The notes under the pieces were generated by a model. That model searched no databases, was not told the DNA's origin, and worked only from the letters and a program-made list of their open reading frames with translations. Positions 46,884 through 59,272 of a DNA stretch of 64,000 nt are shown piece by piece. Position 1 is the stretch's first letter. Each line of letters starts with the position of its first letter. Position numbers and translations under genes: made by a program. The stretch comes from Oehlia diaphana (Eukaryota > Glomeromycota > Glomeromycetes > Glomerales > Glomeraceae), in NCBI GenBank assembly GCA_003833135.1, contig QZLH01000064.1:100774-164773 (forward strand). The letters run 5' to 3'.

Positions 46884-49276
46884 ATTTTTATCTTTTGTAT
46901 ATATATATATTTTTATATTTTTATTTTAATTATTTATTTTTCTTTTTTTTAAATTATTTATTTTCTTTTTTAAATTATTTATTTGATAGAAGGAGAATGA
47001 GATGAATTAACATTTTTAGAATAACCTGTTTTATATAATTTCATATAGTAAATATATATATATATAAATTTTTTTTTTTTTTACCGGTGAAATATAAAAC
47101 CCTAATAAGCTTAAGAAATTAAGACTATTATAATCCCCATCGTTCTTTCCATTACTTTTATCACACACATTCCTTTAATTGTTTCGCTGGCTGTTTAAGT
47201 TTTATCATATGTCTAATATTTCTTAAGCTTCTTTGTACTTTTTGTTTGACGGTGGAAAGAATGATGGGAGAAAAATCTTATATATTATGTAAATTATTAT
47301 TTTATTATTATTTTTTTTATTATTATATGTTATGTAAGTTATAAAAAAAATATATATATATATTTTTATGTTCATTATTATTAATGCTTGTGCTATTAAT
47401 TAATTTCAAAGTGATTGATGATAAATAAAATACAGTAGCAAGGCTGTAGATTAAGTTTTTTACGATTAAGAAAAACAACAAAGAAATTTATTTGATTTCG
47501 ATATATTTAGAAATTTGATTATACCAGATGGTTAAAATATTTTCGTTTTAAAAAATTAAAAAATCGAATTTTTTTCGTGTTTATTTCCTGTCTTTTCGAT
47601 CGATCGGTATCACGTGCAAAAGAATTAACGAAAGATTTCCCGAGAAAAAAAAAAATGAGCTGATACTAACCAATTACATCTTTGAATGGAGACACAAACC
47701 CGTACAACACTTATACTTATATTCATTAACTATATTTGTAAAATACAATAAAAAAAAAGAAAATAATTGGAACGCAGCGTCGGATTTTGAACTCCTTAGA
47801 ATTGATAATCAAAAGTATTTTCCTGCATAAAATATAATATTTAACTCTATCAGAATGCAAATACTTTCCTTTTTTTTCCTAATTATTGATTGGTATCATT
47901 ATTTATTACATCTCTGTTGTCGTGTGTGTTCAGATTGATTATTATTATTATTATTATTACCTTAAGGTTTCAAATAATTCTGTAAAAGATTTCTTTTCTT
48001 TAACGGCTTATTTTTCATTGAACATAAATGTATATTCATATAATTTAACCATAATTTCTAAATCTGAAATAACCGAAGAACAATAGGATTTAAAAAAGTC
48101 ATTAACTTTTTTTAAGTTTGTGCGCCTAAAGTTCTAAAGATCGAAAATTTTTTAATAATTATTTTTATTTCTCACGAATGATATTCTAATACGTTTTGAG
48201 AATTTGACCATTTTAAGATCCTTATAATCCTTGAAAAGCTTTATTTTCATTGTTTATTTACATCTAAATAATACGGTAATTACCGGTTAAGATATTATTC
48301 TAATTAAATAAATACATGTTAATTTTAGGAGAATAATGGTTCCTTATACCGACAAAGTGGCGTAAATTTTTAATACACTAATAATTTCTCCCAACTTACG
48401 TAAACAAGAAGGCGCAAAGAAGTAACAAATTGAAAGTAATCATCAAATAACTGCCAATTCCATCAATTTCAGATATTATATATATTTTATGTATATATGT
48501 ATTTTTTACGTAAATTTATTTTATTAGTGGCGTAGCTAACTGAAAAATTTAGCATAAAATAATTAGCGTTATTTCTTTCAAGTATTCGTTTATACTATAT
48601 GAATATTATATTAATTGATTTTTTATTAGAGAATTTTTTTTCCGAATTCGTAATTATCTTTTTATTATTATCATTAATTTTTAAACTAATACCTTTTTAT
48701 TTTGATTTTAAAAATTTAACTGACCTTTTCTCGTTTGAAATTTTTGATCGGCGTTTTGTGTCATCCCAAAAAAAATTTATCCGATAAAATAAAGGAAACA
48801 ATAATTACCTTTTTACGTTTTCAATTATACTTTATATACTAATTATGAATGGGCTGTGTTATTGTCTATGAATTAATTACGGATAATATATAATAAGGTT
48901 GACTACATACAATACTTGATAGTAAAAGAGAAAATTTTTTTTTTTTTTATAGTGGGTCGTTATTATCTTTATTGTTTTTATTGAACAAAAAAATTCTATT
49001 CTAAAAAGATTTAGGATTAATTTATTAAAAATGAAAAATGAAATGTGATTTAGCATATATATATATCGTCAAAAAAAAATATTAATAATTTTACTTTATA
49101 CAATATTATCATATTTATTAAATTATTTAAGAATCTCTTGATGATTTTTTGTATCATAAAAAAAAAAATATTTTACGCATATTACAGTAGTACATTAATA
49201 TTTGCGAATTCTGATCAGTTAGAACGAATCCTCGTTATATTGATATTCGATAAAAATCCGAACTTACAGTATAATA
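46884..49276. other. Intergenic, no gene recognised
   Basis: A/T-rich sequence with TA and ATT microsatellites (about 47050, 47350 and 47938-47958). No gene is supported. Confidence 0.5.
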
Positions 49277-49509
49277 TGTCAACTCTCCGTAAATGCACCT
49301 TATATAAAGTCTCTATAAATGCTCTCATTATATATACCCTTCCTCTATAAAGTCTCTATAAATGCACTCATTATATAACCTCTGGTTCGGTTTCAAGCTT
49401 ATATGATCTCTAATTATTTACTTTCTATAAATGCACACAGCACACCCTCTCTAAAATGCACTATTACAAAAAACTATGTATAAGGTGTGCATTTATAGTG
49501 AGTTGACTG
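49277..49509. mobile_element. MITE, same end family as 27043-28323
   Basis: The left end TGTCAACTCTCCGTAAATGC and right end GCATTTATAGTGAGTTGACTG are inverted copies, flanked by TA (49275-49276 and 49510-49511). The 233-bp interior is filled with TCTATAAATGCAC-like words in tandem (AAAGTCTCTATAAATGC occurs at least twice). No ORF. Confidence 0.85.
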
Positions 49510-49511
49510 TA

Positions 49512-50369
49512 ATTCTGAGAAATGTCGGTTAAATAAAAAGTTACAAATAATTTATTAACAATGTAAAATCAAATATTGTACCATACATGTTTGAATAAGG
49601 AAAAAAAAATTATTTCCGGGGAAAAAAAAAAAAAAAATTTTTTTTTTTGATGTTATATTATAATAAAGATGTTTATGGAAAAATGGGGTACAAAATCGCA
49701 CAATTAATCAATAATGCGTCATGTATGATGTACAATGCTAAATCAATTTCTAACGTGATTTGGCTAAAAGGAGTCTCTTCTTTTTTGCTAATATTGCATA
49801 TCGTAACAAAAAATTCTCTCTTTATTATTTATCATTATGCTGATAATTCGTAGTAATGAATAATCTCAGTGACCATAGTGCGGGCCGAAACTAAGTTAAT
49901 TCTGATCGTCGAAGGTTAATATCGCATTGGCTTTTATCGCGTCGGTATGTTGCATATGTATTATCGCGAAAATTAAACATAAATCTCGATGTTCTAACTG
50001 GAAAAAGCTTCTCTGCGGTTCTTCTATCAGGTTTGATTACATGAAATTTTACTGCTCAGACAAATATTGGTCTTTTATATATATTTCTTTAAGTTTTGAA
50101 AAATCTTATGTATATAATGTAATATCACTAATTTATATATCATATATGGTTTAAAAAACGAAAGAAACTCTAACCGATGGTTGACTGATTCCCCTTTGAT
50201 GTAGGAACTTTAAGCTGACTGATTGACTGTTAGTCGGGTCTTCCGAGATATCCCGAGATAATTTGACGCCTTCAGCCGAATATATACTTTCACAATTGAA
50301 GAATGCAGATTATTGTTTAGTTTACTGATTAATGCAATACTACTATACTCTATAGTACAGTGACAAAAT
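49512..50369. other. Intergenic, no gene recognised
   Basis: Moderate GC patches at about 49870-50020 and 50160-50290, without a convincing ORF or splice pattern. Confidence 0.45.
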
Positions 50370-50650
50370 AAATATTAATTATATGGTAGAGATGTTAGAA
50401 TATTACCAACCTGTGAATATAACATCCTTATCCAATAAATGTGTTATTATGCAGACGTCCAAGCTCATGTTTCATAGAAATAAACTCAATAAAATTTTTA
50501 TAATGTGATTTTTTTAATGCGTCAAAAATATATTTATTTTAAAAATATCAGTATTCAAAAACAGCATGATCCTATTTTGCTGCATAATGATAAATAGTTA
50601 TTGGATGGGAAATAAAGTTATCGGTCTCTGCCGATATCCCCCATCTACTG
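50370..50650 (-). repeat. Dispersed hairpin repeat, copy C
   Basis: Inverse orientation to copy A: TTATGCAGACGTCCAAGCTC, CATAGAAATAAACTCAATAA, AATGCGTCAAAAATATATTT, and a tail with ATAGTTATTGGATGGG then a hairpin (GTTATCGG against CCGATATC, GGATGGG against CCCATC). It is one of a direct pair with copy D. Confidence 0.8.
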
Positions 50651-50889
50651 CTACTAATAACGTTTTCAATATTAAAAATTAAAAATATCGGTCATTAAAA
50701 TCCCGCCGATTCACTATAAAAAGTTTTATCCGTTATTTCTGTAAAAACTCTGTAAAAATGAGCCTTTCGCGGATCCATTCACGGAAAATGTAAATAATTC
50801 GATAAATTCTGTGATATAAAGTTATGAGCCTTTACGGAAAAAAAGACGGAATATTAAAAAAACCGGATCGACTTTTTTTACAGGGACTG

Positions 50890-51135
50890 AATAAAAATAT
50901 TAATTATTGGATAGATATGTTAGAATATGCTGTTATGCAGACGTCCAAGATCATTTTTCATAGAAATAAACTCAATAAAATTTAATGTGATTTTTTTTAA
51001 TGCGTCAAAAATATATTTATTTGTACCTTAGTCTAAAAATATCAGTATGTCAAAACAGTATATGATCCTATTTGGCTGCATAATGATGATAAATGGTTAT
51101 TGGATGAAGGAATCATGCGGTCTTGACCGACATCC
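50890..51135 (-). repeat. Dispersed hairpin repeat, copy D
   Basis: Same orientation as copy C and close to it in sequence (GTTATGCAGACGTCCAAG, CATAGAAATAAACTCAATAA, GGTTATTGGATG). It also starts with AATATTAATTAT...GATATGTTAGAATAT as copy C does. About 240 bp lies between the two copies. Confidence 0.8.
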
Positions 51136-51805
51136 CACATGCCCATCTACTAGATGTCTCATAAAAATATTGGTCATTATAAATCCCGCATATTCCTAAT
51201 CGACTGAACAATAACTGATACATAATCAAATTTTAATTTGAAATTAGTCCAACCAATCATATTAAATTGCAGTAGAACTTTCTATTTAGACATTTAGATG
51301 ACACAATTAATGATCTAGATTTCTTAAATTTCTTGAAGAAATTCTTAAACCAAGTAAAAAACTTGTTGCTTTGCCCTAATGATCTTAACCGACCACTACC
51401 ATCCTTCGATCAATTTATAAATAAATTTAAAAACTACCAATAAATGAAATTTTACTCTCCGAATCAATTTAATCAATAATTATTATTTTTTTTTTTGTTA
51501 TCTTCCATATAGAAAATTGGGGTTCTTTTATGAGCCAACATTTGAAAACATAAGTAACGGAAGTACCAAAGGGTTTACACTTTTGATATTGAATCACGTG
51601 TAATTTTATTTTTATAAATTGAAAATTTTTAAATTTATAATAATTATTTAATATATGAGTGGAAAACCAATGGAAGGAAATGAAAACCTAATTTGAAGAC
51701 CTTGTTTGAATTCATGAATTTCTTTTTTTTTTAAAAAAAAAAAAAAAAATGTTTATTAGCAATAGACACTTAATATAATATAGTAATATAAATATTCAAA
51801 TTAAG

Positions 51806-51896
51806 TACCGTTGGCCATTGCATACATACCAGGTACTACCTGTGATCAGATCTTAATACCATTTTTGAGGGGTACTGAATGCAGTGGCCAACGGGT
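51806..51896. mobile_element. Tiny TA-flanked MITE (about 90 bp)
   Basis: TACCGTTGGCCATTGCATAC at 51806 is the inverse of TGCAGTGGCCAACGGGTA ending at 51896, with TA at both outer ends. No coding capacity. Confidence 0.8.
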
Positions 51897-53023
51897 AAAT
51901 GAAAATGAAAGTAATTAAATAAAAAATTGCACAGTATATTTTTTTTTCGGGTATAATATTGGATTTCCCAGATATTATACTTATTCAAAAATTTTGAGAT
52001 GTATACTCAACAAATAATATTGAGTTTTAAATCATGCTATACTGAATTGGTTAGGTAAAGGAATTATTGCTAAAAATTTTTTTTTTAAATCAAACTTTTG
52101 CTGCGGATTTTATAGTTTCCGTAATTATCACGTGAAATCAAAAATTTCTAGTGTTCATTCATGTGAAATTGGCCACAATTTTCATTTGTTTTTTTAACAC
52201 TACTTGTTATGGATAATTTATTTAAGAGACAAATTCCCGATTATAACTGATTTTTGGCTGGGAACGAGTCTTAAATCGTAAAGAATCAAAACTCCATATT
52301 AGAAAGAAATAATTAGCACATCTATAGAGCTTCTTTAAATAAAAACAAAGGATCACAAAAACAATGTGAATATTTGGTTTTTTCTATCGCGACAAGTCTG
52401 TCACCTTCTGTAATTCTCTTCTGAACTGTCAAAGGCGACGTTGCGAGTGTTGTAAGGGTGCTATTGTTCCTTTTCGATTCCTTCTCGCGGTGGTGCTCTC
52501 GCGCTTCGTCCGTCTGTTGCTCTGTTGAGGTGTGCTCGTAAGATTCGTGGTGTGCCGTCCTTACGTGTAAAATAGTTCAATTTCGTCATATTGATCTTAA
52601 TCCCTTGACTGTTTTCTGATGGATTTCGAAGCTAGAAACTTATGGAAAATTTTGATGTCACACGCTCGGCTTGTTATCCCTCAAGAATATTGAGAAACGT
52701 AAATCACAAGTTGGCGGCTTGGTGTTGCAATTGTACCTCTCCTAAATCAATTCCAAACGCGATTTTTTTGACATTTGGGTATTTAATTCTTCAACAAATT
52801 CGTGGTTCTATATAATTTTTAATTTTTAGAGTAATGTTCCAAAGACAAAAATTAATTATTATTTCCCTGTGTGATGCTATACTATTCCCTCTCAGAGTAA
52901 TGGAAAGAACTATTCGGAAAGACTGGTGAGTGCGAAATAAAAGAAAGGTAGGGTAGGTTTGGATTTTGTTTATAAATTTAAATAAAATAATGCTACAGAA
53001 GTTAAATTTATGTACTGTTTATC
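51897..53023. other. Intergenic with a GC-rich patch at 52430-52620
   Basis: The patch at 52430-52620 (words GGCGACGTTGCGAGTG, CTCGCGGTGGTGCTCTCGCG) is much richer in C/G than anything nearby. I find no ORF with known motifs. It could be a promoter island, a retrotransposon leader or a non-coding exon. Confidence 0.45.
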
Positions 53024-53320
53024 TTAAAATTTCTTAGCCAAATTGAGGCCAGCAGGAAAGCTGAAAGTAGGATCAAAGAAGATCATTTTAGTTAATTTAC
53101 GAACCTTTTGCACGAGGCTTCTTGTTCTTTTAAGAATATCAACGTATTTATCATCCAAATCAAGCTTCAAATATACTCTCAGAATGCAAATATTTAAAGA
53201 AATCATCGCGTGTCCATATTTGTAAAATTTCTCGGTTTGTTTGTCCAAAAGTCGATAGTGAATTGTAGAAACAAACCGTAATTGGAAGTAGAAACAGAAG
53301 CCTTCTTTTCAGGAAAAAAA
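53024..53320 (-). CDS. Possible 3' exon of an unrecognised gene
   Basis: The minus-strand frame reads from about 53320 down to a stop at 53024, and most of it (53248-53024) is one ORF. The residues look like real protein: FVSTIHYRLLDKQTEKFYKY, GHAMISLNICILRVYLKLDL, DDKYVDILKRTRSLVQKVRK and FFDPTFSFPAGLNLAKKF. No family is recognised. Upstream sequence has an AG (about 53318) that could be an acceptor, but no clear earlier exon. It may be a fragment. Confidence 0.4.
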
Positions 53321-54103
53321 AAGTTTCACACAATTGTACAGGTTATACAGATTGTACAGCTAAAAAAGAATAGACTACGCGTTATTTAACCGCAATTCAA
53401 GATGAAATTTATTTGGTACTTTTGTATGATGGATATTTTGTTCAGGCTGGAAAAACTACGGAACTTTGACCTTAAGAATCCATGCGAATTACATGTTTGA
53501 CTTATGTTTCATTCATATCGTTAGATCATGCGACTAGGTACGGAATGAATCTCCTTGGCTAAAACCATGAATAATATTCAAGACGACTTATCCTTTTTTT
53601 TTGAAAGTTGAGGATCTCACTTTCATCACAGATGATACTTTGCCAACAATTTTAATCAACTGAAAGTTTACATGAAGTAGAGAGAGAAAAACGTAAACTG
53701 TTTGGTGAAGATGTTTTCGTTATTATACGGCATTATCACAATTAGTATGTAACCACTCCCAACCTCTAAGCCAGAAAAAAATAAGTACATCTACTAATAG
53801 AAAGCATTTATTATTATTAGCTCGGGTCTGCTTTACACTCTAAGTGTGTGGAATATTAAAAATTGCGTAACGGTCTTATTAGTTATTTGTTATTGAAGAG
53901 ATAGGGTGGAAAATTGAGAGAGGGCCAGTAAAAAGGAAGACAAGATATTTCAAAAAAGAATTACATCCCGCAGTTTTTGTAATTTTTTGCGAATCAAGAT
54001 CGAGTTTTCGACCCATGACAGTGATGACACTATGTGTCGATATTTAACGGTATATTTTTAAATTTGTACTTGTGGAATATTTAGTTGCACCAGCTGTAAA
54101 TGG

Positions 54104-54343
54104 TTACATATTAATTTGATAATCCTGTTTCCGCGATGTATAAGTTGATAGGGCCATCTTAGCCTTTAGACAACAATATTCAAAGGAAGTCAAATTATCG
54201 AAATTAACAAAAAGATCAGAATCATCAGATGGCAATTGATGAGGTTTGCCTATATTGGTGAATTGAGGATGTGGACTTATAATCTTGAACATCTGTCTAA
54301 TTGATGTATGCCAAATCCAATTGCCCATATTATCCAAATTCAA
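54104..54343 (-). CDS. Possible exon of an unrecognised gene
   Basis: A 79-residue minus-strand frame with balanced composition (GNWIWHTSIRQMFKIISPHP, GKPHQLPSDDSDLFVNFDN, SFEYCCLKAKMALSTYTSRK), unusual for random A/T-rich DNA. A frame in 54380-54470 (QKFPFKPADDISRISQCFVE, ending in TAA near 54384) also looks protein-like and may belong to the same gene. No domain is recognised. Confidence 0.35.
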   Translation of the reverse strand: MNLDNMGNWIWHTSIRQMFKIISPHPQFTNIGKPHQLPSDDSDLFVNFDNLTSFEYCCLKAKMALSTYTSRKQDYQINM

Positions 54344-54632
54344 TAAGATATGGATAATTCAAAATAAAATACTTAGCTTTTATTAATTATTGTCATCTAC
54401 CGTCTCTACGAAACACTGAGAAATTCGAGATATATCGTCTGCAGGCTTAAAAGGAAATTTTTGAATAGATCAAGATCAATTATGTGTCTTTGGATGTAAA
54501 AATTCAAATGGACTAAGAATTTGCCATGTGACAAATAACGTGTGACTTTTTTTAATTGACCGCAGTATTCAAACCATGTGATTTTGTACACGCAAATACA
54601 AACCGGTTTTTGACGTGCCGAGCTGCTTTTGA

Positions 54633-54640
54633 TATAAAAA
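54633..54640 (+). promoter_or_regulatory. TATA box of the RBR ligase gene
   Basis: GATATAAAAAGG places TATAAAAA about 50 nt before the ATG at 54690, in a GC-richer 40-bp context. Position and sequence fit a core promoter with a short leader. Confidence 0.5.
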
Positions 54641-54689
54641 GGTTAAACCAACAAACCTTTTTTCCTGCACACAACGAATTATTGTTGTA

Positions 54690-55714
54690 ATGACGGAAAC
54701 GACACTAGAATGCAGTGTTTGTTGCGAAGACTATTCAATAATTCAAGAGATATCTTCGTCTTGTAGCCATAATGACATTTGCTCTGTTTGTATCAAGCGT
54801 CACATTGAAGCCGAATTGAATTCTAAGGGAGGAGATGTTCAAGTGCGGTGTCCAAAGTCCCGCTGTCCGATAGAATTAACATACGAAGATGTGCGAAGAC
54901 TGGCGTCAAAGGAGTTATTTGAAAGGTAACGTAAAAATTTTTTTTTTTCGCTTTCTTTGAACTTTAAATTTATATAGAGTTCTTCACCTGTGCAAGTTAC
55001 TAAATGTATTTCCTTAACATAAGGTATGACACTCTGTTATTGCGCGCTGCCATTCGTAAACTCCCCGATTTTCGTTGGTGTAAGGCTCAAAAGTGTGGTT
55101 CTGGCCAGGAACATACGACAGGAGGTAAACCAATTTAAGCCATTTTATAATTGTTCAGTTTTTTATATTAATTTTTCATTATCACTAATAGATAGATTTC
55201 CCATAATTACTTGTGGGGCTTGTGGCGCAAAATCCTGTTTCACGCATGATGTGCCTTGGCATAGTGGTTTAACCTGCACACAATTCAACGAACAACTGCA
55301 AACCGAAGATTTTACCGCCAATCGCGCTTATCATGAACGGCATACAAAACAATGTCCAAATTGTTACATGTCTATCGAGAAGAATGATGGATGTGATCAC
55401 ATGAGTTGTCGTTGTGGTTACGAATTCTGTTGGTTGTAAGTATTTAGTTATTTTCTCTCTCTAAAAATTCTTGCCACTTTCTTAACTTTCCCTTACATTG
55501 GAATAGGTGCCTTGGCGACTACGAAAATATTCGTACGCATGGTAATCATTACCATGCACCGACTTGTCAGTATTATGCACCATATAATTCAGATGATGAA
55601 TACGACGATGATCTTGATGAATATGAAGAGGAGGAAGAAGAGGAGGAAGAAGAGGAAGAGGAAAATATGGAACTTGAAAGCGAGAGCAGCGAAGATGATG
55701 ATCTTTACGCGTGA
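54690..55714 (+). CDS. RBR-type (RING1-IBR-RING2) E3 ubiquitin ligase, 262 aa, four exons
   Basis: Exons 54690-54925, 55024-55124, 55192-55435 and 55507-55714 join through GT-AG introns of 67-98 nt to 789 nt in one frame. RING1 is at residues 8 to about 59 (CSVCCEDY, CSHNDICSVCIKRHI, CPKSRCP). The IBR is at about 98-141 (CKAQKCGSGQEH, CGACGAKSCFTHDVPWHSGL, then TC). RING2 is at about 167-200 (CPNCYMSIEKNDGCDHMSC, CGYEFCWLCLGDY). Cys180 in the GCDHM motif is the expected catalytic cysteine that takes ubiquitin from the E2 as a thioester, as in Parkin and ARIH1. The HHARI-like Ariadne domain is absent. The protein ends in an acidic tail with a run of more than ten Glu and a Ser/Asp end. Substrate unknown. 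The first exon may have a further upstream start, but the ATG at 54690 follows a TATA box and no better one is seen. Confidence 0.93.
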
Positions 55715-58700
55715 AATTATGTCTTATAATTTATTTATTTATTATAGTCTCTGGTTCAGAAATATATAGAGTACGAATTTTCATCAATTCAACAATTCAA
55801 TGTATCCAATAAATTTTGATGATTATTAAAGTTTTTATATTAATAAATTTTGAAAAGGATGTTTACTTTTGATAAATTATAAATTATAATATTAGTTTAT
55901 TCCAATAGTCGTTCATATTTTTACAATATTTTTTATCTTCAAGTTATAATTTGGAAATAGCAAAGTATTTAGATCAGGGCTAAATTACAGTAATTATTTG
56001 AGCCATTACTTGAGCAAAATATATTTTGATACACCCATATATTAAGTTGTTTTATAATGGCATCATTATTAGATTCACTTTGTCTGGTCTTGTATTATTG
56101 AATTAAACCGTATCTTAACATTATTCTAGACAATCTGATATGAATTTCTAATGATTAAATATTTCTATTTTCTGGTAATTCTTTAAGTTTATTATCAAAA
56201 AAAAGATTTTTAATCTGAATGAATATATTCTTTATTAAAAAAGGATTTCAAATTTCATTCTATTTAAAATACTAATTTTTACAACTGAAAAAAAGAAAAT
56301 AAAAAGTTTGATTTATAACTAATTAATTAGGTTATACTTTTTGATTATAATTTATATAAAAAACAAAATACCTTCAATAAAAAATTATTTTTATAAAAAA
56401 TTTATATATGAAAAAATAAAAGTAATAAATCAATTAAAAAACATTAATTTACAATAAAAATATAAATTAAAATATTGTTCTTTGATATTATATATTTATA
56501 AATAGGTTTAATATCAGTTATTTAAAATTTATTGCATTAATTTATTATCTAGTAATTATAAAAGAATAAAATATAGCTTGTTAGATTTATCTTAATAAAA
56601 CACATCAAATTGTACTATATTTATTTTTATAGGATAAAGGGATTAAAAAGTAACATATTATTCAAAAAAGTTCTAAATAGAAAATATTTTATTTTTTTAT
56701 AATTACTAAATATATAATTTGTAAAAAAAATAATCAGAATTTAATCAGAATTACATAAAGTATAAAAAGTATAAAGAATAAAAAACTAGTGATTAGAAAT
56801 TTCTTCAAATTTTTCAAATTTGTTGTCAAATATATAAACTTTATATATATTAAATTTTAGTATTCTATCTTGCTTAGTTATTTCTCAATTGATTTTTTAA
56901 TTTGATAAAAAAAATTATTAAAAATTTAAACTGTAAAAAATATATAAATTTCATAAAGCATTAAAATTGCAGATTATTAAACCTTAAATAATTGTGATTT
57001 GAGATTATGCCATATTAATTTTATTAAAAAAATTTGACACTTTACTATATTCATTAGTTATTAAGAAAATTGATTTCTCTTAATCATTAAAAAAACTAAA
57101 ATTTAAAATTAAATATAAAATACAATAAATATAAAAGAAGTTATAAATATAATAATTTTCAAAATATATAAATAAAAATTATTAATCCAAATATTTAATG
57201 TGATTAAATTTATTTAAATTTTAAGAACTATTGAGTCAATTTTAATTTTAATTTACTAAAAAACTTACTGATTAAAATAACAACAAATTTTTTTAATAAA
57301 TTAAAATCTTTATGAAATTTTTATTTCTTAAATTTTTAACAATTTTTTTTTTTTAAATTAAAAAATTAATTGAAAAATAACTAAGTAAGACAAAAAGCTG
57401 AGATTTAGTATACACAATGTTTACATATTTAACAACTAACTTGCAAAATTTAAAAAAATTCTAATTACTGGTTTTTTTATTTTATGCTCCTTTTATAATT
57501 CTGATTACTTTTTTCACAAACTGTAAAATAATTTAAATTTTATAAAATTTTTAAGTTTTAAAAAATAATTTTGAAGTTTATTTTTTTTATATTACTTTTT
57601 TTTAATAATCTATTAATATATATTCAAAAGCATGCATTTATAAATTTGGCAACTTATAGTTGATGTTTATTAGATAAAAATTATATATATGCGTTTTTAT
57701 TAAAATTTCACTAATTAATGATTTTTAAAAATTAATTACAAAACTTTGAATCTTATAAAGATTATTTTAAATATATGCATAAAATAAAGCTAATCTTAAA
57801 TTTTTTTCAGTAAAAATTTTAAATAATTTGGTTAAAAATTGATGGATTTATTTATATAGAATATACATATTTGAAAATTGCTTAATAGTTTACTTTTTCT
57901 TATTTGAATTACAAATTAATTTATTTATATTAATACTGTAAAAATAATTTTGAATTTCTTACTTTTTTAGTCAATTTATACTCATATTTTTCTAAATATT
58001 AAAATTTTAAAAAGTGGCTTTTTATTGTTAAACTATTTAAGAAATATATATTTTTGCTTGCAAAATAAAAATTTTGACCTTTCTTTTACAATATTTATAA
58101 AAACTAGATTTTTGAAAAAATATTAACTTTTTTACTTTAGAAGTTAAACTTTTAGTTGTAATATTAAACTTACTATCATCATTATAAAATCTTATAATTT
58201 TTATACTCCATATTCTATATTATTAATTTAAATAAAATGTAAAAAGCAGAAAAATATTAGTAATATTTAACTATTTTTAATTTCTAATTAATACTTATTC
58301 TAATCCCAAAATTCTAATTTTAATTCCACTTCTAATTCTAATTCTATATTTTAAAATTCTAATCCTAATTGCATATTTAATTCTAAACTAATACTATACT
58401 TTTCAAACTAGTAATTTAATACTAATATTTATCTATTAAATAAAATTTTATTATAAATGTTTCAAATAAGCCTTAATTTTTCCTATATTTGTATTTTTTT
58501 ATTTGCATACAAGACTAAGTAAATAAAATTATTTGTTTCTCATGACTGGGTAGGTCATATAAATGTTACAAAAAAATAAAAAAATTTATTTTATTTAATC
58601 ATATAATTTTAGTTTTAACCAATCATAATCATAAAAAAATATTCTTTTTTCCATCCAGTGATCTGGGTAAAAAATTTATTAAATCAACCAATCATCTTCT

Positions 58701-59272
58701 AGGAATTGGCTAATTTTTTGAGAAATAAATTTTTTTTTTTTTGGCGGTCAGGTCAAATTTAGCAATTTTTTTTTATAAGAAATGAATAATTTTATTTTTT
58801 TGGCCTAATACGAATTTATTTTCTTCATCATTGCACTGAAAGCAAATTTTTATTAATATATTTATCTGTATTTACTATATAAATTATATAATAAAAAAGA
58901 AATAAAAGAGAGTAGCTAGATTAACAATAAAAAGAAAGAGAAGCAGTTCATAAGAAAAAATAGCTTATTGTAGTTTTAATAATAGAATTATATGATCAAG
59001 CAAAATCAATTTTTTTTTTATTAAAAACAGTATTAATTTATACTTTTTAATTTTTTGATGAATCAGTTGTAATATAAATTTACTATATTAAAATTTAAAA
59101 TAAATAATTAAAATAAAAAATCTAAAAATTACTTTTAAATGGAAAATATATATAAATATAAAATAATTTACAAATATTACAAATATAAAAAAAATAAAGT
59201 TAGAGTTTAAATTAATTAAATTTCTAACTTGTGTAAATAAAAATAATTTAAAAATAATGCATTATTAATTTA
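55715..59272. other. Very AT-rich intergenic, no gene seen
   Basis: More than 3 kb of almost pure A/T with no ORF worth reporting. A CCAATCAT-type word (about 58616-58700) recurs with TTTTTTT tracts. It is likely degenerate repeat DNA. Confidence 0.55.
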
